DNA of 57,177 nt, from contig CAIQGA010000027.1 of assembly GCA_903871235.1 (NCBI GenBank), forward strand, positions 1-57,177, read 5' to 3'. The notes under the pieces are model-generated. The model was not told where the DNA came from, made no database searches, and worked only from the letters and a program-made list of their open reading frames with translations. The translations under genes and the position numbers were made by a program. Shown here one piece after another: positions 46,086 to 52,934 of this stretch (its first letter is position 1; each line of letters begins with the position of its first letter). This stretch comes from an uncultured Chlorobiaceae bacterium. Its GTDB lineage: Bacteria > Bacteroidota > Chlorobiia > Chlorobiales > Chlorobiaceae.

Positions 46086-47077
46086 TGGCAATCAATGCCG
46101 ACATCCTGCATACCCTGACTAAAGGCTCTCCAGAAGAGGCATGGCACGTTATCATGACCCATACCCTCGGAATTGCCAGCAGGTCACTTGATGCCGTTCA
46201 GTTGCCCGGTGAAATTATAAACCGTGACCGTGAAATAGGCGCATTCGACCACTTCCTTGCCACAAGCGGCTGGGAGCTGTGGCAGATTTTCAGTAATGTC
46301 GTTGAAAAAACCTCAGATCGGCTGGTGCGTTGGTGGACAGAACCCTACCATGCCAAGGCGGTGCTGATCCTCGATGGCCTCTCGCTTCGTGAATTACCCT
46401 GGCTTCTTCAGGGAGCAAAAGAACACGGTTTCACCCTGCATCAGGTTGCCGCGACCGCCTCTGAGCTACCCGGCAAGACCAACGAATTTGCACGTGCGCT
46501 TGGTTTCAATTCCCGCAGTCAGTTGCAAAACAACGGTGGGGGATTCTCTCATAAACTCCAGCCGGCCAGCACCGAATGTGTCGGAATGCCATGGAAAGAC
46601 TGCCAGTCACTTATTGATAGCGCACTGAACTGGATTTTCTGGCATCAATGGCCCGACAGCAAAGTCCATGACTGCGCCGGGGCGGGCCGTGGCCTTGAAA
46701 TCCTCGCCAACGATGCCCAGGAGCAACTGACCGATAAAGAGTTCTGGTGCTTTGTCGAACGCCTTGCAACCGGTCGAAGGCTTGTTATCACCTCCGATCA
46801 CGGCTACGCTGCCACCGGCCATTTCTCCGACGCCGACGGTGACGTAGCGCAATTTCTCAAGCAAACCTTCGCCAGCGGGCGGAGCACTGCTGGCGTAAAT
46901 GACGGCGGGCCATCTATTCCGCCAGTAGCACTCAGCATCAACAACATGCACGGCCAACACCTGCTCGCCCTTGGCCGCAGAAAATGGCGAAGTCAGGGAG
47001 GATACCCAACCCTTGCTCATGGTGGACTATCGCTGCTTGAGGTACTCTCGCCCTGGATCGAAATTTCAAAAATCTGA
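46085..47077 (+). CDS. Compact PglZ-like phosphatase-superfamily protein
   Basis: A 330-residue protein of the alkaline-phosphatase superfamily, much shorter than usual PglZ proteins (600-900). Core motifs are AVLILDGLSLRELPWLL (metal/nucleophile strand, near residue 95), RLVITSDHGYAATGHF (the S-D-H-G motif, near 235) and LAHGGLSLLEVLSPWIEI (C-terminal H-G-G motif). The ATG at 46085 follows a strong AAGGAGG and overlaps the DUF499 stop (TGATG). PglZ is the constant component of BREX/Pgl systems. Its enzymatic target is not established. Confidence 0.8.
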   Translation: MAINADILHTLTKGSPEEAWHVIMTHTLGIASRSLDAVQLPGEIINRDREIGAFDHFLATSGWELWQIFSNVVEKTSDRLVRWWTEPYHAKAVLILDGLSLRELPWLLQGAKEHGFTLHQVAATASELPGKTNEFARALGFNSRSQLQNNGGGFSHKLQPASTECVGMPWKDCQSLIDSALNWIFWHQWPDSKVHDCAGAGRGLEILANDAQEQLTDKEFWCFVERLATGRRLVITSDHGYAATGHFSDADGDVAQFLKQTFASGRSTAGVNDGGPSIPPVALSINNMHGQHLLALGRRKWRSQGGYPTLAHGGLSLLEVLSPWIEISKI

Positions 47078-47087
47078 CACCGCATAT

Positions 47088-47837
47088 ATGGACAGGATTC
47101 CAAAGCGACTCAAAAAAGAGCCCCTCATAGAGGCAATCTGGCAGGTACAGTTCGAACCCACGGGTGATATGCAAATAGGCGATTTATTGCCCGGCATGCT
47201 CTATGCAGCCTTGAGGAACGATCATCCGCAACTGCAGCTCCATCGTCTGCCCGCAGCCGATATTCCTCCTCAGGTAGCTCAAATTGACCCCAACCTTCGC
47301 CACGTGGCAAAATACCGGATGGAAGAAACAGGCTTGCCATTTCTCTTCCAGGTCGGCGACCGTACCGTAACACTCAACTGCCGAAGGCCATACGCTGGCT
47401 GGGACGCATTCAAGGCAAAAACCGTTGCCCTTATTGATATTCTCGACCAGAGCGGTCTGATTCCTGTGCCCCAGCGCCACTCCTTACGCTATATCGACCT
47501 GCTCGAAATGGAACCTGCCCCCAACCTCTCGGCACTTCAACTGAGCATTGGTCTCGGAACCCTCGACACGCAGGCACAACCCCTGCAGATTCGTCTTGAA
47601 CTGCGCGCTGAAAACTGCATGCATATTGTGCAAATCGCAACACCCGCCGAAGCCGCTTTACCGGAAGGAATAAGGATCGGCAGTGTCATCGACATAGAAA
47701 CCGTTCCTGTCCCGGAAGCAACATCATGGCAGGGCATTCGCGATCAACTTGATCAACTGCATACCTGTTCCAAACAGCTTTTCTTTGAGCAGATCCTCAC
47801 AACCGAGGCCATTGAGCGCCTCGAACCGGAGTATTGA
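47088..47837 (+). CDS. TIGR04255-family protein
   Basis: A 249-residue protein starting MDRIPKRLKKEPLIEAIWQVQF at 47088; the upstream extension of the frame lies inside the PglZ-like gene. The opening L-x-x-x-P-L-I-E-A-x-x-x-V-x-F and the later FQVGDRTVTLNCRRPYAGWDAF and RHSLRYIDLLEM fit TIGR04255, a sporadically distributed family often seen in accessory islands. Its molecular role is unknown. It lies 10 bases after the PglZ-like gene and one base before the next gene, so it belongs to the operon. Confidence 0.75.
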   Translation: MDRIPKRLKKEPLIEAIWQVQFEPTGDMQIGDLLPGMLYAALRNDHPQLQLHRLPAADIPPQVAQIDPNLRHVAKYRMEETGLPFLFQVGDRTVTLNCRRPYAGWDAFKAKTVALIDILDQSGLIPVPQRHSLRYIDLLEMEPAPNLSALQLSIGLGTLDTQAQPLQIRLELRAENCMHIVQIATPAEAALPEGIRIGSVIDIETVPVPEATSWQGIRDQLDQLHTCSKQLFFEQILTTEAIERLEPEY

Positions 47838-47838
47838 A

Positions 47839-48126
47839 ATGCTGACATCAACCATAGACATCAATAGCATACCCTTCACTTGGCGTTCGGCTGTGCAGCA
47901 GATCCAGCAGAAAGCGAAAACATACACCGTTCCGGTCTCCGGTTTTCTCGACCGTACGACCTATATGGCTGGGAACGCCACAACGATGCAGCAATACCAT
48001 CCTGTACGAAACAGTATAGACGCATTAGGCTGGTCGGCAGCCGATGCACTGGAAACCTACTTCCGCTTGCGAAGCTTTGCCGAAGACTGGGACTCTCCCG
48101 ACATGGAGGGCTATGATGAGCTATAA
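47839..48126 (+). CDS. Putative antitoxin of the PemK/MazF pair
   Basis: A 95-residue protein from the ATG at 47839, one base after the previous stop. The C-terminal part YFRLRSFAEDWDSPDMEGYDEL is acidic and of a kind recalled from proteins encoded upstream of PemK toxins, and would suit toxin wrapping. The N-terminal part shows no recognisable DNA-binding fold. The stop lies inside the toxin gene (overlap about 11 bases). Antitoxin function is inferred from position. Confidence 0.55.
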   Translation: MLTSTIDINSIPFTWRSAVQQIQQKAKTYTVPVSGFLDRTTYMAGNATTMQQYHPVRNSIDALGWSAADALETYFRLRSFAEDWDSPDMEGYDEL

Positions 48127-48463
48127 ACGAGGTGAGGTCATCCTTGTCCGGTTTCCCAACACCGATCTCAAGACATATAAAAAACGTCCAGCCCTCGTTG
48201 TGCAGGGAGATGGTCTGAACACCGGCCTGCCGCAAAAGATCGTCGCCATGATAAGCTCAAACCTTAAACGAACAGGTCCGACCAGAGTAATGGTCAGCAA
48301 GAACGACCCTGCGGGCCGGGCAATGGGCCTCATCTCTGATTCCGTCGTGGTAACCGATAACCTCGCAACTGTTCTTGAGAGGGAAATAGATAAAACAATA
48401 GGCTACTGTCCGAACATGACCACGGTCGAGAGTGCACTTAAAATCACCTTGGGAGTATCGTGA
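48116..48463 (+). CDS. PemK/MazF-family toxin (mRNA endoribonuclease)
   Basis: A 115-residue toxin; the ATG at 48116 (or 48113) follows GGAGGG. SYKRGEVILVRFPNTDLKTYKKRPALVV is the conserved start with the basic P-x-R/K-P-A-L-V-V loop. IVAMISSN and DSVVVTDNLATVLEREIDKTIGY complete the fold. It cleaves RNA in known members. It is embedded in the defence operon, its TGA overlapping the next ATG (TGATG). Intact in sequence. Confidence 0.88.
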   Translation: MSYKRGEVILVRFPNTDLKTYKKRPALVVQGDGLNTGLPQKIVAMISSNLKRTGPTRVMVSKNDPAGRAMGLISDSVVVTDNLATVLEREIDKTIGYCPNMTTVESALKITLGVS

Positions 48464-48987
48464 TGGTAACAAAAAAAGAGTGGCTTGCTCAGGAAGTTGC
48501 CAAAGCTGTTGGTGCCGGCAAGGTTGTTGCCCTTGAAACCGTTGACTTCAACGACCCGAATCGTCCCAAAACCTGCCTTGAAGTCGATTTTCCGATTTTG
48601 CCGGTGAATCAGGTTGCCATTATCGAAGGCAATGCCGGTAAACCCATCTACCAGATGTCGAAATGGTGGGCACGGCGTCGGTCGAGCGTTTTCCGTTCAA
48701 TGCTTATTGCCGCTGCAACAAAAGCCCCCGAAGATTTGTCTCATGCAGCAAAGCTCGTTTGGGACGACTACTACGCAAACCATCAAAAACGTGGTGCTTT
48801 CAAAAACTTGAAAGTAGCTGACATTTTTATGGGAGGAGGGACTACTCTTGTTGAGGGTTCGCGCCTTGGAATGCATACAATCAACAAACTGCTTGAAGCT
48901 GACGGTTGGCGTTTCTTTGCTGAAAAAAACCTTCCCTATAAGCAGACGATCAAGACTCTCCATACAAAACCAAAGCCGGGACGCTGA
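48463..48987 (+). CDS. Truncated DUF1156 DNA methyltransferase
   Basis: A 174-residue product against roughly 900 in full-length members. It keeps LEVDFPILPVNQVAIIEGNAG, KPIYQMSKWWARRRSSVFRS and LKVADIFMGGGTTLVEGSRLGM, the SAM-binding motif. Directly afterwards it changes to TINKLLEADGWRFFAEKNLPY and a short basic end. The catalytic NPPY/DPPY motif is absent, so it should not methylate DNA alone. The tail is not part of DUF1156; it may come from another restriction gene. HsdR starts on the base after its stop. Confidence 0.8.
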   Translation: MVTKKEWLAQEVAKAVGAGKVVALETVDFNDPNRPKTCLEVDFPILPVNQVAIIEGNAGKPIYQMSKWWARRRSSVFRSMLIAAATKAPEDLSHAAKLVWDDYYANHQKRGAFKNLKVADIFMGGGTTLVEGSRLGMHTINKLLEADGWRFFAEKNLPYKQTIKTLHTKPKPGR

Positions 48988-51369
48988 ATGATGAACAAAA
49001 AACAGCTTACCGAACGCGATATCTGCACCAAATACATCACCCCTGCGCTTGAACGGTCTGGATGGGATATTGTGACCCAGGTTCGCGAAGAGTTTCCGCT
49101 GACAAAGGGGCGCATAATTGTTCGCGGCAAGCTGCACACCCGTGCTCAGCACAAGCGTGTCGATTATGTACTTTTCTACAAACCCAATATTCCCATTGCC
49201 GTTATTGAGGCCAAAGAGAACAGCCACTCTCTCGGCGATGGCATGCAGCAGGCGCTTGGTTATGCCGATATGCTTCAGGTACCCTTTGTCTTCAGCTCCA
49301 ACGGTGACGGGTTCCTTTTCCATAACAAAATCGCCACTGACGGCATCACGGAACGCGAACTCTCTCTGGATGAGTTTCCCTCTGCCGAGTCACTCTGGGA
49401 AAGCTGGTCTCTGCATCGGGGCATAACCGGAAAGCAAGAGAGCTTGATTACCCAGGACTACTACAGCGACGGGAGCAACAAAAGCCCTCGTTACTATCAG
49501 TTTCTGGCCATTAACAAAACCATTGAGGCAATTGCTCAGGGCCAGAAGCGCATTTTGCTGGTCATGGCTACCGGAACCGGTAAAACCTTTACCGCTTTTC
49601 AAATTATCTGGCGTCTCTGGAAGTCGAAGGCAAAAAAGCGAATCCTCTTTCTTGCCGACCGCAACATTCTGGTTGACCAGACCATCACCAACGACTTCAA
49701 GCCCTTTGGCCCGGCCATGACCAAGATCAAAAAGCGGCAGATCAACAAGTCGTTTGAGATCTACCTCTCACTCTATCAGGCCGTCACCGGTACCGAAGAG
49801 GAGCAGAACATCTACCGGCAGTTCACCCCTGATTTTTTTGATCTGATTGTGGTCGATGAGTGCCACCGGGGCAGTGCCGCAGAGGACTCAGCCTGGCGGC
49901 AGATTCTTGAATACTTCTCCTCGGCCACACAGATCGGCATGACGGCGACGCCCAGGGAGAGCAAAGAGATTTCCAACAGCGACTACTTCGGCAAACCGAT
50001 CTACACCTACTCCCTCCGAAAAGGTATTGAAGATGGTTTTCTGGCCCCGTACAAGGTGGTTCGTATTGATATTGACAAGGATCTTGAGGGCTGGCGACCT
50101 GATAAAGGGATGGTGGACAAGCTGGGCAATGCAATAGAAGACCGCATCTACAACCAGAAGGATTTCGACAAGAGCATGATTCTGGAGCAGCGCACCATCC
50201 TTGTTGCAAAAAAGATCAGCGACTTTCTCCGCCAGACCAACCGCTTCGACAAAACCATCGTCTTCTGCGAAAACATCGATCATGCCGAGCGGATGCGACA
50301 AGCACTGGTCAACGAAAACAGCGATCTGGTTGCCCAGAATTCCCGCTATGTTGTCCGCATTACCGGCGACAGCGATGAGGGCAAGGCAGAACTCGATAAC
50401 TTCATTTTTCCTGAATCCCGCTATCCGGTCATTGCCACAACCTCCAAATTGATGTCGACCGGTATTGATGCCCAGACCTGCAAGCTCATCGTACTCGATC
50501 AGATCATTTTATCGATGACGGAGTTCAAGCAGAGAATCGGGCGCGGCACCAGAATCAACGAAGAGTACGACAAATACTATTTCACCATCATGGACTTCAA
50601 AAAAGCCACCGAGCTTTTTGCCGATCCGGATTTTGATGGCGATCCCGTACAGATCTACACTCCGCAGCATCCTGACGACTCACCGGTTCCGCCGGACACT
50701 GCGGAAAATGAACAATCCGAAAAGGAGTTGCTCTATCCGGAGAGTGATGATGAAGGTCGTGACTGGCAGCATGTGGGAGATGATGACGATAGTGTAGATG
50801 GCCCTCGCGTCCGCCGCTATGTGGTCGATAATGTTGCAGTGAAGGTTATTGCCGAACGGGTGCAGTATTTCGATGCCGATGGCAAACTCATTACCCAGTC
50901 GCTCCGGGAGTACACCCGAAAAGCACTGTCGAAGGAGTTTGCTTCACTTGAAGAGTTTCTCCGTCGATGGAATCATGCTGAGAAAAAGCAGGTAATTCTT
51001 GAAGAGCTGGCCCGCGAAGGAGTCTTTTTCGATGCACTCTCCGAAGAGATCAGCCGTGACCTCGACCCGTTTGACCTCATCTGTCATATCGCCTGGGACA
51101 AGCCGCCCCTGACCCGCAGGGAGAGGGCGGAGCAGGTTAAAAAGCGCAACTACTTTACCCGCTACGGCGATCAGGCGCGGCGGGTGCTCGAAGCCCTTCT
51201 CGACAAATATGCCGACGAAGGCATTGTGCAGATTGAAGCTCCGCAGATACTCTCTATTGCTCCATTCACCTTTTTCGGCACACCTGTCGAGATCATTCGT
51301 ATTTTCAATGGCTTTGAGAGCTATCAGCAAGCCGTGCACGAACTCGAACAAGCGCTCTACAGCGCATAA
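48988..51369 (+). CDS. hsdR: Type I restriction enzyme, R subunit
   Basis: DNA-translocating nuclease subunit, 793 residues. The N-terminal PD-(D/E)xK nuclease is visible as VDYVLFYKPNIPIAVIEAKENSHS (near residue 55), with the E-x-K at its end. Helicase motifs are VMATGTGKTFTAFQIIW (Walker A, near 193), VVDECHRGSAAED (DECH box), GMTATPRES, VFCENIDHAERM, TSKLMSTGIDAQTC and EFKQRIGRGTRI. The C-terminal region (about 640-790) should contact the HsdM/HsdS core. It is in the EcoEI-like group. Starts immediately after the truncated DUF1156 gene and is followed by hsdM after 12 bases. Confidence 0.93.
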   Translation: MMNKKQLTERDICTKYITPALERSGWDIVTQVREEFPLTKGRIIVRGKLHTRAQHKRVDYVLFYKPNIPIAVIEAKENSHSLGDGMQQALGYADMLQVPFVFSSNGDGFLFHNKIATDGITERELSLDEFPSAESLWESWSLHRGITGKQESLITQDYYSDGSNKSPRYYQFLAINKTIEAIAQGQKRILLVMATGTGKTFTAFQIIWRLWKSKAKKRILFLADRNILVDQTITNDFKPFGPAMTKIKKRQINKSFEIYLSLYQAVTGTEEEQNIYRQFTPDFFDLIVVDECHRGSAAEDSAWRQILEYFSSATQIGMTATPRESKEISNSDYFGKPIYTYSLRKGIEDGFLAPYKVVRIDIDKDLEGWRPDKGMVDKLGNAIEDRIYNQKDFDKSMILEQRTILVAKKISDFLRQTNRFDKTIVFCENIDHAERMRQALVNENSDLVAQNSRYVVRITGDSDEGKAELDNFIFPESRYPVIATTSKLMSTGIDAQTCKLIVLDQIILSMTEFKQRIGRGTRINEEYDKYYFTIMDFKKATELFADPDFDGDPVQIYTPQHPDDSPVPPDTAENEQSEKELLYPESDDEGRDWQHVGDDDDSVDGPRVRRYVVDNVAVKVIAERVQYFDADGKLITQSLREYTRKALSKEFASLEEFLRRWNHAEKKQVILEELAREGVFFDALSEEISRDLDPFDLICHIAWDKPPLTRRERAEQVKKRNYFTRYGDQARRVLEALLDKYADEGIVQIEAPQILSIAPFTFFGTPVEIIRIFNGFESYQQAVHELEQALYSA

Positions 51370-51381
51370 CAAAGAACTACC

Positions 51382-52845
51382 ATGCCGATCGGAACACTGA
51401 TCAAAACCATACAAGACATCATGCGCAAGGATGTCGGCGTTGATGGCGATGCCCAGCGCATCAGCCAAATCGTCTGGCTCCTCTTTCTGAAAATATTCAA
51501 CGATCGTGAGGAAGAGTGGCAGCTTACCACTCCAAAGTATAAAACCCCGCTTGAGAGCCGGTTTCGCTGGCAGAACTGGGCAAAAAATCCTGAAGGCATA
51601 ACCGGAGAAGAGCTGATCGACTTTGTCAACATCGACCTCTTTCCCTCACTCAAAAGGCTCGCCTACGTTGCCGGGGTCTCACCACATGGCAGGGTGATTG
51701 GCTCGGTCTTTGAGGATGCCTACAACTACATGAAATCTGGCACCCTGCTCCGGCAGGTGATCAACACCATCGAAGAGGAGGTCGATTTCAACTCTTCGAG
51801 TGATCGCCACCTCTTCAACGACATCTACGAAAAAATTCTTGCTGACTTGCAATCTGCCGGAAACGCTGGCGAATACTACACTCCTCGTGCGGTCACCCAG
51901 TTTATGGTCGAAACGCTCGACCCGCAACTCGGCGAATCAGTGCTCGATCCCGCCAACGGCACCGGAGGTTTTCTCACCAACACTATCGAACACCTCAAAG
52001 AGCAGGTAAAAAATGCTGATGACCTGAAAATTTTGCAGGAGAGCATTCACGGAGTGGAAAAGAAGCCTCTGCCGCACATGCTCGCCTTAACCAACATGAT
52101 GCTGCATGGTATTGACGTGCCTACCAACATCCTGCACGGCAACACCCTCAGCCGCCCGCTCAAAGAGTACGGCCCGAAAGAGCGTGTCGATATTATCGTC
52201 ACCAATCCGCCTTTCGGAGGTATGGAAGAGGACGGTATTGAGAACAACTTCCCCAAAAAGTACCAGACCCGCGAAACCGCCGATCTTTTCATGGCGATGA
52301 TCATGCACCGGCTCAAGCACAACACAGGCCGAGCTGCTGTGGTGCTGCCTGATGGCTTTCTCTTTGGCGAAGGAGTCAAAACCACCTTGAAGCGCGAACT
52401 GCTCGAAGAGTTCAGCCTGCACACCATTGTCCGTCTGCCGAAAGGTGTTTTCAGCCCCTACACCAGCATTTCAACCAACATCCTCTTTTTCGAAAAGGGC
52501 GGCCCGACAAAAGAGGTCTGGTTCTTTGAACACCCCTACCCGGAGGGCTACAAAGCCTACTCCCGAACCCGACCCCTGACAATCGAAGAGTTCGACCTGG
52601 AAAAAGCATGGTGGGGCGGTGCGGAGCGCAACGGACGCAAAACCACCCCATACGCATGGAAAATCACGGCAGAGGAGATTGCCGCTCGCAACTTCAACCT
52701 CGACTGCAAAAATCCTCATGAAGTGGAGGTGAACCACCGCGACCCTGAAGAGCTGATGGAGGAGTACCAGGAAATTGTGAGAAAACTCGAAGCCGCACAA
52801 GCTGCTCTGAAACAGGAACTCATGCAGGCACTGGGAGGCAACTGA
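51382..52845 (+). CDS. hsdM: Type I restriction-modification DNA methyltransferase, M subunit
   Basis: N6-adenine methyltransferase subunit of 487 residues. The N-terminal helical domain is LIKTIQDIMRKDVGVDGDAQ and RISQIVWLLFLKIF. The SAM motif is VLDPANGTGGFLTNTI (near 190, after GEYYTPRAVTQFMVE), and the catalytic motif IIVTNPPFGGMEED (near 270). TADLFMAMIMHRL and LPKGVFSPYTSISTNILFF follow. Length and motifs are complete, so it should be active with HsdS. A short relic of the same gene lies inverted at 40990-41362. Confidence 0.95.
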   Translation: MPIGTLIKTIQDIMRKDVGVDGDAQRISQIVWLLFLKIFNDREEEWQLTTPKYKTPLESRFRWQNWAKNPEGITGEELIDFVNIDLFPSLKRLAYVAGVSPHGRVIGSVFEDAYNYMKSGTLLRQVINTIEEEVDFNSSSDRHLFNDIYEKILADLQSAGNAGEYYTPRAVTQFMVETLDPQLGESVLDPANGTGGFLTNTIEHLKEQVKNADDLKILQESIHGVEKKPLPHMLALTNMMLHGIDVPTNILHGNTLSRPLKEYGPKERVDIIVTNPPFGGMEEDGIENNFPKKYQTRETADLFMAMIMHRLKHNTGRAAVVLPDGFLFGEGVKTTLKRELLEEFSLHTIVRLPKGVFSPYTSISTNILFFEKGGPTKEVWFFEHPYPEGYKAYSRTRPLTIEEFDLEKAWWGGAERNGRKTTPYAWKITAEEIAARNFNLDCKNPHEVEVNHRDPEELMEEYQEIVRKLEAAQAALKQELMQALGGN

Positions 52846-52850
52846 AACAC

Positions 52851-52934
52851 ATGGAATCCAATCGTATTGATACAGGAACTGTGGTGATGACTGTGGGAGA
52901 AACTGTGGGAGAAGTCGAGGAGAGTCATGAGTGA
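52851..52934 (+). CDS. 27-codon repeat ORF between hsdM and hsdS
   Basis: ATG at 52851, TGA at 52932. The peptide MESNRIDTGTVVMTVGETVG ends with EVEESHE. The ORF lies five bases after hsdM and overlaps the hsdS start by eight bases, so it could couple translation of hsdS. It contains three 12-bp tandem units. A related sequence with five units is fused to the hsdM relic. Whether the peptide has a function is unknown. Confidence 0.5.
   Translation: MESNRIDTGTVVMTVGETVGEVEESHE
52878..52913 (+). repeat. Three tandem 12-bp units before hsdS
   Basis: ACTGTGGTGATG followed by two copies of ACTGTGGGAGAA. The unit length keeps the reading frame (TVVM, TVGE, TVGE), so copy-number change would lengthen the peptide rather than switch it off. 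Confidence 0.85.
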
